The notes beneath the pieces are model-generated. The model was not told where the DNA came from, made no database searches, and saw nothing but the letters and a program-made list of their open reading frames with translations. The position numbers and the translations under genes were made by a program. A DNA stretch of 22,290 bases from Krasilnikovozyma curviuscula. Taxonomy: Eukaryota > Basidiomycota > Tremellomycetes > Cystofilobasidiales > Mrakiaceae. Shown here piece after piece: positions 1 to 9,622 of this stretch (its first letter is position 1; every line of letters starts with the position of its first letter). The DNA lies in assembly GCA_014825775.1 (NCBI GenBank), contig MVAQ01000300.1, positions 1 to 22,290 of the forward strand, written 5' to 3'.

Positions 1-202
1 GCAGTATTCAGATTCTGACGTTTGATCTAGTTGACACCTGCTTAGTAAAAGCGAATATTGCGCTGATTGTTAACAACTAAATTTCTTATTGCCCTATTTC
101 ATCACCACAATAAAAGAAACCTCATACAACAGTCAGCCTACAAAACCAACATACCAAGACGCAAATCTAACTTTAACCGTTGCTCGCTACAATGACTAGT
201 CC
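1..202. other. 3' flank of the SANT gene
   Basis: A+T-rich sequence beyond the stop codon at 203 on the minus strand, presumably 3' untranslated region and terminator. It contains no frame or motif I can support. Confidence 0.4.
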
Positions 203-2379
203 TCAACCGTCGAACCCACCACCACCAGTCCCCGGATCTTCTTCAATAACATCCATCTCACTCTCCCGTCTAAAACTGAACGCACTCGCACCTCCCGAGG
301 ACATATCACTTTCCCTCCGCTCCCCAAACGACATGTCACTGTCTCGTCGGAAACTCATATCGCTATCCCTTCTATAGCTCACATTGCTATCCCTCCGAAA
401 AGACATGTCGCTGTCCCGTCTACTGCTGCCGTAGATAGACGACATCTCGCTGTCTCGCCGGATGGACGAGCTCATCTCGCTATCGAGCCTAGAACCCATA
501 CTGATGCCGCTGTCGCGCCTGAAGTCGAGACTCATGTCGCTGTCGCGGCGATAAATGGAAGATATGCCGCTGCCGCGCCGAGAGTCGAAGTCTGTTGAGC
601 TACTCTCCCTGCGGAGGTCCGCGTACTGACTCCCGTCGACATCGTGGTTGAGGTTGCTAGACTCGGTGTTGAGTTTCTTTTGATGTCGGACCTGTTTGAC
701 CAATCGAGCGTGGGAGGTCGAGGTTTGTTTAAGACCCATGGCTGTTGCTTTGATTAGGATCGAGTGCCTGAATAACGACCAGACGAAGAGGCATAAGTTC
801 CCAGTGAACCAACCTCTACAAACTGGAGATCACAGAGCAATACTGACCGACTTCGATTACCGCCAAACTCCTTAATGACTCTATCCCAATCCACATCCGA
901 GCTCTGAACCTTCTTAACAACCTTGCCGTCCTCACCGACCTCCTCGTCCCCGGCAGAAGCAGAACTGGCTCCAATGCCTTCCACGTCGTCCCTCCCGCGC
1001 TTGGCGTTGACCTTCAAACACGTCTGGCTGAGGCTAATAAGGAACTGCGTCTCTGCGGGAGTCCAAGGGCCACCGCCGGCGTCGTTTTCGCGCTTTTTTG
1101 CAGAGACATTCGTTTGTGGTGGTAGTGGTGGTGGTGGTAGTGCGAGAGGGTGGTGAGAAGATGAACCGGCAATCGTATTGATGTGAGAATCGGTGGTTGA
1201 GGATTTCCGTCTCACTGCTGACTCTGATGCTTCGTCTGTTGCTATGGGTGGTATCGGTAGTGGAGGAGGAGGAGGTAAATCCAAGTGAGGGTTTGGTGGT
1301 GACGGAAGTAGCTGATGGTGTCCTTTGGGTGATTGACCACCTGGCACGTTCGCATCACCAGAGGCACTTCTACCGCCGACCGGAGAAGCAACGTTTCGTG
1401 ACGCTGTTATAATGTTTGGTACAGGTGGCAACAAAAATGTGTTGAGACTTGGGAGCTGATATGCTTGCTGATTCTGGAATACAGAAGATCCTCCAGGAAC
1501 TTGAGGTGTGGGGTCGAAGTTGTAGGATGCTGATGGTGAAGATGCTGCATCGTAAGGTGATAATGGACCAGGCATGTTATTGAAATGTAATAGTGAAGGA
1601 GAAGCACTATGGCGAGGTGGTGGGACTAAGCCTGAGATCGAGGGACGAGGCTGCTGGTGCTGCTGTTGTTGAAGCCAGATCGCACCTGGTCCACCGCTAG
1701 AGCTAGACAGTCCTTTGGAGAGTAACGGCGGTAGCATGTTCACCCCAGAACCATGCTCCATTAATGCTGAAGCATCGAAGACGCTGCTGCGCCTCACTAG
1801 ACCTGAAGCGCCAGAGGAGGCGGAAGACGAGGACTCAGGCTTGCTGGTGACGGGAGGTACACTTGAGCTCCAATCAGAGGAGAAGTTGCCATTTCGATGG
1901 TCAAGGAGTTCCACACCCATAGGTTCATCCCCTGCTGGTCCAGGTCCGGCAGGCGACAAGGGAGGACCAGGCATTGCGTGGGGAGAGCGAGAAGACCAGG
2001 ATGACGGCCTCGCTTGGGGTGCTGAGACATCCTCACTCTCCAATGGATACATTGGCCTTACGAACGGTGGTGGTCCAAAGGCACCATAGAGAGGAAGAGG
2101 GTTTTCGAAGTGGGCCATTGCGGGTTTGTGGTTCAAGGTGTAGGAAATCGGTTCTTCTGGTATCGAACCCTCTGATGCTGCATTTGAGTCACTATTTACT
2201 CCTGCTGCAGTACTGCTGTCGTGGCCCGACGGATAACCTCCGGGAGCACTGGCACTGAGTTGCATTGCGACGCTGCTGTTGATATTGCTGGGCGGGTGAG
2301 GTGAGCGTGGTTTCGGTGCAGGACCTATCAATGATTGAGGTAAATTGGAAGCTATCGCATTGACCATAGCAGGTTGCAT
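203..2379 (-). CDS. SANT/Myb-like, Ser/Pro-rich nuclear protein with C-terminal R-R-x-S array
   Basis: Two exons, 2379-848 and 767-203, joined over an 80-bp intron (768-847, donor GTCAGT, acceptor TTCAG); the join keeps frame and gives 698 residues from the ATG at 2379. Residues 1-430 are low complexity, rich in Ser, Pro and Gly, with a short Gln run. Around residues 437-530 there is a SANT/Myb-like segment: the first helix begins PWTPAETQFL (W439), a loop of charged residues follows, then VDWDRVIKEFGG (W498) and, across the splice, NRSRHSILIKATAMGLK. The tail (about 563-680) is an array of eleven R-R-[DEG]-S motifs plus one R-L-D-S. A DNA- or chromatin-binding regulator is inferred from the SANT-like segment only; the rest matches no family I know. 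Two further 5' exons may belong to it (see 2489-2974), making 805 residues. Exon structure is fairly sure, function is not. Confidence 0.72.
205..610. repeat. Degenerate in-frame tandem repeat encoding R-R-x-S units
   Basis: The 3' end of the minus-strand SANT gene contains repeated units of roughly 24-36 bp, each carrying the plus-strand equivalent of RRDSDMS-type codons (for example around 315, 345, 390, 410, 450, 535). Units are closest to each other between about 320 and 425, where four copies of 24 bp encode RRDS[DN][MV]S[FY]. The copies differ at third codon positions, so the array is old or under protein-level selection rather than freshly amplified. Confidence 0.75.
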
Positions 2380-2488
2380 CTTTTGGTGTCATCGTTGTTA
2401 AAGGACGTCGCAACGATTCCAAGGCGAAGGCAACACGCGGTCGCGGGAAACAAATCGGCTCAGCTTTTCAGCACAAACTGTTCACGAG

Positions 2489-2974
2489 CTACCTAACCAG
2501 GAGAGCACTCACCAAAGCTTGACAGGTCCTTTTAACAAGTTCCATGAGATCTATCTTTTGCCTCTTGTTGGTCGGGTTGGGTCCATTCGGAGTGAACAGC
2601 GGCGGAAGATCTGAATCCGCAGAGGAAGGAAGCAGAGACGATTCGTGCAAGATTCTTGGGTTAGTTCGGCCCTGTTGAACGAGAAACATCGAGAGAGAGA
2701 CCAAGGTGATGATAGGTAGATGGCATTGATAATGAGATTGAAGAAAAGTTAGCCTGAAACTAGTTTTTCCCTCTTTTTTTTTATAATTGAGCGGATGAAA
2801 TGAAAGACATACGACCAAGTCGCCCAACCTGGTGTAGAAGTCAGAGCAGATATTCAAGCTCTCAACCTGGAATTGATAGATGGACTGAACAGGATGACGG
2901 TCAGCCTGAGGCTGGTCCAGAAGCTGTTGCTGTAGCGACCTGCTGCTCGGGTTGTCAGGGTCCTGCAAGGACAT
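2489..2974 (-). CDS. Probable 5' exons of the SANT gene, or a small separate gene
   Basis: An ATG at 2974 opens an exon to 2813 (donor GTATGT), an intron of 141 bp (2672-2812, acceptor CAACAG), and a second exon 2671-2513 ending at a strong GTGAGT donor. The intron is a multiple of three without stops, so the frame also reads straight through to a stop at 2489. The spliced segment encodes about 107 residues, including VQSIYQFQVESLNICSDF and KRQKIDLMELVKRTCQAL, which looks helical; I do not recognise the family. The GTGAGT donor is in phase 0, and splicing to the AAAAG just before 2379 would join it in frame to the SANT protein (805 residues). Only 109 bp separate the two reading frames, which favours one gene, but the AAG acceptor has a poor pyrimidine tract. 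If separate, it would end at 2489 after 161 unspliced, or about 108-114 spliced, residues. Confidence 0.5.
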   Translation of the reverse strand: MSLQDPDNPSSRSLQQQLLDQPQADRHPVQSIYQFQVESLNICSDFYTRLGDLVVCLSFHPLNYKKKEGKTSFRLTFLQSHYQCHLPIITLVSLSMFLVQQGRTNPRILHESSLLPSSADSDLPPLFTPNGPNPTNKRQKIDLMELVKRTCQALVSALLVR

Positions 2975-3680
2975 CGATGGCGTAGAGCAGCACCCCTCTA
3001 TGCTGCAGCTGTATTGTTAGGTGAGGGGGCTATAGTTGAGTTGGAATAATCCTCGTGCTGCTTGAACCCATTAGAAGGATTACTAGATGAGAATTCCCAC
3101 CTTGGGCGAAGGGAAGGGAGCGTCGGAAGGGAGGAACGTCAGCCAAATCAGGCTTCAAAACATGTGCGGGTTCCGAGTGGCACAGAAAAATAACAGAGGT
3201 CCACAAAAATGGACTGAAGTCTCATACAATACAAATGAAGAACGCACATTGTTGAGCCGACAGGGTATACGTGCTTTGGAGACGGGTTCTAGCTGTCGAC
3301 ATTGCGACGCAGTTAGTCGAGCGCTATCCAGGAGGAGAATCTGTGACAGTTTGGAGAGAAATTTGGTGAATCTTTTGAGGAGTGGGTAGTGATACTGAGC
3401 TGCACTGAGATCTCAGAAGCAACGAACCCAAATGGTCGAAGTACACATCTTGAGAGTGGTTGCGACCGCTGCCTTGAAACAAAGCAAGAGGTTCATTTTT
3501 TATTTTTCCCGCTAGGTCATTAATTGATACAAAAGACCACCATGAGTTATCAGAAGATGAAGGGCTTGAGTGTAAAAATCGAATAAAATGTCGGATGATG
3601 CTTTCATTGGAATGTCCTTCTCATCGACTCGAGTACCTCTCATCGTCGAACGAACGCTCCCTCCTTCCCTGCCCCATCTC
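2975..3680. promoter_or_regulatory. Divergent intergenic region between SANT gene and ZNF830-like gene
   Basis: About 700 bp between two genes transcribed away from each other, so it should hold both promoters and 5' untranslated regions. A 100-codon open frame on the plus strand (3087-3389) shows no recognisable domain and no splice context. An in-frame ATG at 3588 lies upstream of the preferred ZNF830-like start at 3681. No clear TATA element or repeat was seen. Confidence 0.45.
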
Positions 3681-4614
3681 ATGTCCGACGCTCGATCTTT
3701 ACTCAGAGCCAAAAAGGCCAGCTCAGCTCCTCAGATCCAACATCAGTATGCGACGTACAATAGCGCAGGCTCCCTCAGGTGCATCATTTGCAGCATTTCA
3801 GGTCAGTCATTTGTTCTTTTTCTCAAATACCCGTGCTTCGACTGATGTATTGACTTTATATCTTGAAGTCCAACACTGGGATGCCCATCTCTCCTCAAAA
3901 CAACACAGGACTTCAGTGACGAGGGAAAAAGAACTCGAGAGGAAGAATGCGCTCAAGAAACGGTCGACGACGGAGGATGCAGAGGCAGAGAGAACTGACA
4001 CGAACGGAGCCAAGAGGCAAAAGGTTGAGAAAGATGAAGCTACTGCAGCTGTGGATGACGAGAGCGAAGATGACGATGAAAACTCGACGAATACACTACC
4101 CGCAGGATTCTTCAGCAGTAGCACGACAGTCACAGCAGCACCAGCACCAGCACAAGAGCCCACAGCAGCAGCAATTGACGACGAGCTTGACTCCTTCCTA
4201 TCATCCCTGGCTTCGATCCCAGCAGCTTCCGCTCCGACAAGCAACGCAACAGAGACATTTGCGAGAGCGACTTACGAAGCTGCGCCTGTCCTGTTAGACG
4301 CCAATAGTGAAGGTGCTGAGAAGGAAAAGGAGGTTGTAGAAGATGAGGACATGATTAGGAAGAGGAAGGAGTTGGAGGAGAAGGAGGAAATTATGAGTCG
4401 TTTGGAGGAGGAAGAGAGAGCTCAGTGAGTCTAACAACTCACGTCTGTCCATTGATCTTCAAATGGTAGCTGACAAATTTTTTGTTTTCCATCGTTGTTT
4501 CGTTTCAGAGAAGACGCATATGATCGCGTCGATAATCTCAAAGCGCGACTGGAACTCATCAAGAAACGACGAGCAGAGACAAAACTCAAGAAAGCGGCTT
4601 CTGCCTCTGCATAA
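3681..4614 (+). CDS. ZNF830/CCDC16-type U1-like zinc-finger protein
   Basis: Three exons: 3681-3801, 3869-4424, 4509-4614, with introns of 67 bp (donor GTCAGT, acceptor TTGAAG) and 84 bp (donor GTGAGT, acceptor TTTCAG). The product is 260 residues. Family marks: an N-terminal MSDARSLLRAK helix, AxYN then a C-x2-C (C34, C37) and H-x5-H (H47, H53, in HLSSKQH), an acidic centre with LPAGFF, a DDELDSFLSSL stretch, and a C-terminal charged coiled coil ending in DRVDNLKARLELIKKRR. Human ZNF830 has the same order and acts in pre-mRNA splicing and genome maintenance in the nucleus; this role is transferred by family. I chose the ATG at 3681 because MSDARSLL resembles family N-termini; an in-frame ATG at 3588 would add 31 residues. 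The finger has nine residues between C37 and H47, shorter than the usual twelve. Confidence 0.85.
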
Positions 4615-6009
4615 ACCGTTGACGTCAAATGAGGAGGAAACCATCATCACCTGGTATCATATTGTAAAAGTCGAGTTCGTTGACTACCTCTCCTGGCGCA
4701 AGAGCTCCAATTCATCCTACAGATATATCTATATCCAAGAAGGGAAAAGGCCAGGAAATAGCTCTGATCTGTCCCACACCTCTTTATGTTCTTAATGTTT
4801 CTTTTTGGCTATCGTATTATGTGATAAACCTCCCAGGTTTCTTCGATGGCTCTAGGTCGACCCACCTGACTGCCTCGAAACTGTTCTTCTTGTACATGTC
4901 ACAACTTCCCGCAAAATGTTGTTGACTTAACACTCTACATAACACTCCATCTCAATGCGACGGTTGAGCAAGTCGCCGCTCTAACAGGTTTGGCGAATGC
5001 AAAGATCCCGCTTCGCCATCGGGGTGCTTGATGCAAGTAGAGTCTGTCACCATATGCAAGACAAGATCACCAAATCCGCTGGGTTTACTGTTGTTGGAAG
5101 ACTCAAGATATAATCTCAACCTGCCGACATTTGTTCTTACACAAAGTAGCGATTGGGCTGAGACGTCTGCTACTAATTTGTTACATTCTTGCTTACCTCT
5201 ATATCGCAAGTTGACAGGGCTCGCATCACTGTTGCCGACAGCTTAAAAGCCGCCGTAGGTAAGTAATGATTTACTGTTTTATTTATCGAAGCATAAGGAA
5301 GGAGAACTTGGTAACAGTATGACTCTTGAACAAGAAGGAAAGCTTATGGATAACAATGAAATGGTGTGTACGAAAATGTGTAGTGTACTTAAGCGAAGAA
5401 CAGTCTTTGAAGCTTTTATAACGGAATTGGGAACTGGAGAATAATGCTGATCAATTGGCGAAAAGCGGCTGGGTGAGATAGGTCGAACAAAGTCTCCAAA
5501 GGGGGAAATCGAAAGGGCAACGTATGTAAACGAAAGACGGGGGAGGAGAAGTGAAAACCACAATGAAATTGAGAGAAGTAAATAATCCAATAGAGAAAGA
5601 GCCTAAGTTAGCGAATAACGTTGATCAAGTCTGTTGTCAGGCTGTTGCTGTTTTATCGTCGTCGTCGTACCGATCGTCGTATGGGGATGTTTCATTTTGG
5701 TGTAAAAGTGAGGATGTGAGGAGAGCATACTGGTCGTCAATCTAAAGTTGTTGGTAAAGAAGATGATTGGGCGTGCTGTGCAGCGTGCGTCAAGAGGGAT
5801 GTTTTGGCGAAGATAGTGTTTGACGAAGGTGGCCGACTCCACTAGCCCATCGGGAGTCAAGAAGATGGAGTATGAAGCACAAAAGAGGGTCTTGAAAATT
5901 ACAAGAGTGAGAGACTATTCAGCTTACAGAGCTGAACTAAAGCTGTCTCACCTATTGTTGGTACAATACGAGAGCACAAGAAAACTGAACACAAAGAGAC
6001 AAGAATTGG
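4615..6009. other. Convergent intergenic region with unresolved coding-like islands
   Basis: Nearly 1.4 kb between the 3' ends of the ZNF830-like gene and the Ras gene, long for two converging genes here. It should contain both 3' untranslated regions. Between about 4890 and 5260 all three plus frames contain 30-70 codon open stretches with ordinary codon use (for example a frame ending near 5246, and one ending in RITVADSLKAAV before a GTAAGT at 5259), and the minus strand has an 85-codon frame (4952-5209). No frame could be spliced into a convincing protein. A short GTC run lies at 5656-5669. This could be a decayed gene, a non-coding transcript, or chance. Confidence 0.4.
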
Positions 6010-7351
6010 TCACAGAATGACACACTTCGCCTTCTTTTTCTGCCTCCTCCCTTTGGCTGTTCCTCTCCCAGCTCCTTGAGCTGAACCAACGCTACCTCTC
6101 GCACCTCCCGGCCCACCGTTCGCAGCGGCGATGCCATCCTTCTGAAGGCTCATCATTCTGACAAGCTCTCTAAACGCACTCTCAACACCTTGATTCGTCC
6201 TCGCACTGACTTCTATGAAGAAGTCTGCTCCCAGTGCATTGGCTAAGTTGGCACCTTCGTCTGGCGAGACCTCTCGTTCTAGCGACTTGTCCCTCTTGTT
6301 TCCTACAATGATTATCGGCGGCCGTTGAGCTCCTAGTTGCTGTTTGGTTGTTATCACTCGGTTGTAGATGGCTTCAATTCGATCGAATGCTGAAACGGGG
6401 TAATAGGGGGAAATCAGCACGCAAGAAGCGTTGAGCAGCAGGGGGCCACAGTCAGTACAGCAATCATCTAGATTTTCATTGTTGATGTGGTACTGACTTG
6501 ATCTAGCCGCAATTGAGTACACTAGTAAGAAGCCTTCTCCATCTCTGAAGAAACCCGACACGCCAGAGATCACAACAACAGGATGCGAAAGTTAGAATTA
6601 AGCTTTCCACTGGAGGCGTTTCTGCCTAGCTTTAACATACTTTATCCACTGATTCCGAAGAGCAGTATACTCCTCTGATAAAGTAAAAGATAAAATTATC
6701 AGTGGCTGTTGTGTATCAAAAGAATCTTTTGCCCACTGACCTTGGCCTGCTGTGTCCAGCACCTCAAGCATGCAAGGTTGATCGTCCACGACCCATTGTT
6801 TTCGATAACAGTCCTCGATCGTCTGAGAAGAAAGGGAATCAGCGAACAGATCCAGTAATACGCTATCCCTTATCGTGCTTACTGGGTCGTAAGTCTGTTA
6901 GGAAAGCAAACGAGCAAGCAAATCAGCCACCGACCGCCTGTTTTTCGAGTTGAGCTTCAGACTGACCTCTACGAAGGAACTCATTGTGAACTGGACAGTC
7001 AAAGCTGTCTTTCCTACTCCTCCATCGCCTGCAAGCGAATCAGGACGGAAGCAGCGAGTCAGTGGCCTGCCACCAAAGTGAAAAAAGTGGGCCTAGCAAA
7101 TGAAAGTCGCTGGGAAAACGTACCTAGGACAGTGATTCGATGCAGCACTACAAGTTCAAAGGAAAGAAAGGATAGAGTGAGCATAATATCCTCATCGACA
7201 TAGCTGCGATATTCTATTCGTCTTTTCAGGGGAGCAGGAAAAAAACGAGGGTAGCTCGCTCTCCCCGAGTGGGATCAAGCCCATTGTTTGAATAGGATAA
7301 ATCGAGCTCGATGAACTCACTCCTGGCACCTGCTCCTCCATTAGAAGTCAT
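6010..7351 (-). CDS. RAS2: Ras2-type small GTPase
   Basis: Eight exons: 7351-7321, 7147-7124, 7028-6967, 6894-6883, 6822-6741, 6674-6641, 6544-6498, 6389-6010; all joins keep frame and give 223 residues. All G motifs are present: GDGGVGKT P-loop (residues 19-26), switch I YDPT with T44 (Ras T35), DTAGQEEY with Q70 (Ras Q61), NKRD for NKxD, and EVSAR for ETSAK. The stretch CMLEVLDTAGQEEYTALRNQ is typical of fungal Ras2/RasB rather than Ras1. The C-terminus is a polybasic run followed by CVIL, a CaaX box; a final Leu favours geranylgeranylation. No cysteine precedes it, so palmitoylation is unlikely. Expected role: membrane-bound GTP switch in growth, polarity and morphogenesis (family knowledge). 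The fourth exon is only 12 nt and encodes T-Y-D-P. Residues corresponding to G12 and G13 are glycine, so it is not an activated form. The symbol is by type, not by orthology test. Confidence 0.93.
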
Positions 7352-8294
7352 CAGATCGTGAACGTTGAAAGGGAAACTCGAAGGGCTGAAGGAACGGTCG
7401 AATGAAGGAAGTGGAACAAAAAAAAAAAGGAAACTGGAGTCGTGACTGTTGGCGGGCAACGCAACCAGCTCTCATAAGGAACATGATCCGACCAAAGATC
7501 AGCAGACGGTTTACGTTTGATCTGTTTCTTTGAGAAGTATCAATTCATTTGAGAGACATTCATACATAATCTTGTCGTTTAATGAGGTTCCAAGGAGTGA
7601 AAAGATTATAGATGGCAATGCGCACGAAAACAAACAAACTGTCTTTTAAGCTGACACACGGCCAAGCCACTGGACGAAGGAAAGATGATCCGCAACCCCA
7701 TCAACTATCACTACTACTCATCATTTCAATCCAAAGTAGCAGGAATCACAGGCAATAGATGGAAAAGACAACGCACAGGCCCTCCTTCCTCTCCTTTCTT
7801 CTGGTACACCTCATCACCCAACCAAGAATCTGGGGGGCCAATTTAGACCATTCCCAGCCCCTATTGACGGTGATCAGAAATACCACTGTTTCGTTTCCAG
7901 TTGCGAACGGTTCTGCTCAGATACAACGCGGATCGCAATCAAGCTGAGATTCCAAAAAGCGGTCGTATGGAATGGAACTTGATCCTGCAAGCGCAGCGCA
8001 AGAGTGAAATGTTGGATGATTGGCGCAAAGAGATAAAAAAGAGATCCTGCTAGTTCGTATATTGGGTGAGATTGTTAGGAGAGGTGAACCGGTTGATCTG
8101 AACTATTGACGGACTGAAAGGTGTTTGATTGAGGCAGGAGCGTGAAGGTAAAGTCGAGCAGTATAGACAAGGTCATGAAAACCGGTAAAAGCGATGGAGA
8201 GTTCTGTGAGATATGTCAAAAAGAGGAGGTATCTGTTGGCTGTACATGGGAAGGCTGTTGTGGATTATAACAACTCACTTACATGGTTGGTCTG
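7352..8294. promoter_or_regulatory. Upstream region of RAS2-type gene and 3' region of aprataxin gene
   Basis: About 940 bp between two minus-strand genes: the Ras start at 7351 and the aprataxin stop at 8295. It should hold the aprataxin 3' end and the Ras promoter and leader. An A-rich tract lies near 7418-7430. An in-frame GTG-led open stretch continues upstream of the Ras ATG to 7459, but no in-frame ATG is in it. No coding frame, tRNA or repeat was recognised. Confidence 0.4.
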
Positions 8295-9482
8295 TCACAT
8301 CCACTTTTCCTTTGCCCTCGTGTTAGCCTTTTCATTGAGTTCTTTCCATTGATCTTCAAGATGGGCTACATCAGCCAAGGAGAACATCATATCAGTGATT
8401 GTACCATGGGCTATGCGAAATGATCACCAGGCAATGAAGGCGGCACCTTTGAGTTTGGGGATGGTTGAGTATTCTCTATAGGGAGGATAGAAGCTGATCA
8501 AAGGTTCCTTTTCTAACTTCCAATAGTGGTCCTGATTCAGAGCTAGTTTCTGTTTAGAGGAGTAAGTATGAATAACAGTCGGTTGCTCTAGTAGAATCAC
8601 CTCAAAGCGAGCGAACGAACCTTTTTATCTTCATCTGCAGCAGCAACAGAACAATCAGAAGACATGAGAATTAATGAAAGATGCTGCAAACTCACTTTGA
8701 ACCCAGTTCTTAGCATCCTCCAGCCTAATGAGGAATCCTAGCGTTGGATGGAAGGAATTGTAATGCCTTTTGATTTTCAGTCGATCCGATACCAGATCAC
8801 CAGAAATGACGTGCAAATGTAGGTGTTGCATGGATGGTATCGCATGGAATCCCACCTAATAGAATCCAAGGGAATCTCATCTCAGCTTTGTGAACGATCC
8901 CATCTAAGAGCTACGACAAATACCATAATTGGCCATTCGAAGCCATATGTTTTCATCATCTCATCTTTGATCATCTCAACGACTTCAACTGCCTGTAAGG
9001 ATCCACCGGATCAGTGTCCGTCAATTGAGTAACCTCGTTCGACTGGAGAACTTCAATTCAGCTCACCATTTCCTCGAGCCTCTCAATAACCTCCAGAGCT
9101 ACTGATTTTTCCATAGAGAACAGTCTTTTGATATCACTCAAATCACTACCTCCCAACCTGCGGTTATTCGAGAGCAGAAATGGGATTCGTGGAAGCAGAA
9201 GAAAGTGATATTTCGCCTGACGGGAACCAATTCAGCTGGTGAAGCTGCGCTGAGGAGTCAGCCAGAAGCAGACCAGCTCACCTTTGGAAACAGGTCGAAT
9301 ATTGCAACTCTGGATGCAAGCATCAAAGAGGTTGAAACTTTCAGCCTGAAGGCTCAAACGAAGGTAAAGTTATATCAAACTGGGACTCACACATATTCGT
9401 TGGAGATCAAATGGACGTTGGCAGGCATTTGTGTCTCAGGATGGGGTAGACGAGCATAGTCAGAGAGAGCAGTCCAGCTCAT
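8295..9482 (-). CDS. HNT3: Aprataxin-like HIT-domain DNA deadenylase (Hnt3), zinc knuckle degenerate
   Basis: Eight exons: 9482-9391, 9345-9282, 9216-9067, 8992-8924, 8855-8696, 8634-8621, 8549-8447, 8365-8295; frame is kept and the product is 240 residues. Aprataxin removes 5'-AMP left on DNA by abortive ligation, in the nucleus (family knowledge). Seen here: [19 protein letters not shown], an aprataxin-type HIT start; [15 protein letters not shown], with the histidine triad H136, H138, H140; [10 protein letters not shown], the aprataxin lysine/asparagine loop; and a C-terminal [11 protein letters not shown] segment. There is no FHA domain, as in yeast Hnt3. The C-x2-C that normally precedes the last segment is replaced by S202 and P205 in PLISFYPPY, while H219 remains. 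The sixth exon is 14 nt and is followed by a weak donor, GTTCGT. The ATG at 9482 is the first in frame. Its start is 143 bp from the end of the dehydratase gene upstream. Confidence 0.9.
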
Positions 9483-9622
9483 ACCTGTCGACTGGTAATT
9501 GGTGATCAGAAACGAACTACGGGGCCGACGCGGTTGGGGGTCTGAAACGTCGCAGAAGATCAGAGGGGGTTTTCGGGATGGCCACAACTTGCTTTCCAAC
9601 CTGACTGAAATAAAAATGTTGG

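Noticed and set aside
2140..2175. GGTTCGA-like tRNA B-box on the minus strand
   Set aside because: No A-box or cloverleaf around it, and it sits within the SANT coding exon.
3087..3389. 100-codon plus-strand open frame in the divergent promoter
   Set aside because: No domain, no splice context, unremarkable composition; lies where two promoters are expected.
3807..4244. Ser/Ala-rich minus-strand frame of 145 codons
   Set aside because: It is the antisense shadow of the acidic ZNF830-like exon.
5279..5590. 103-codon hydrophobic minus-strand frame that could be read as a membrane protein
   Set aside because: Its Leu/Ser/Phe content comes from a pyrimidine-rich strand in the 3' region of the Ras gene; no family resemblance.
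7226..7459. Extended N-terminus of the Ras protein from 7459
   Set aside because: It would need a GTG start; the first ATG is at 7351 and leads directly to a typical Ras start after splicing.
9483..9599. Upstream extension of the aprataxin frame
   Set aside because: It begins with TTG, not ATG, and the family homology starts after the ATG at 9482.
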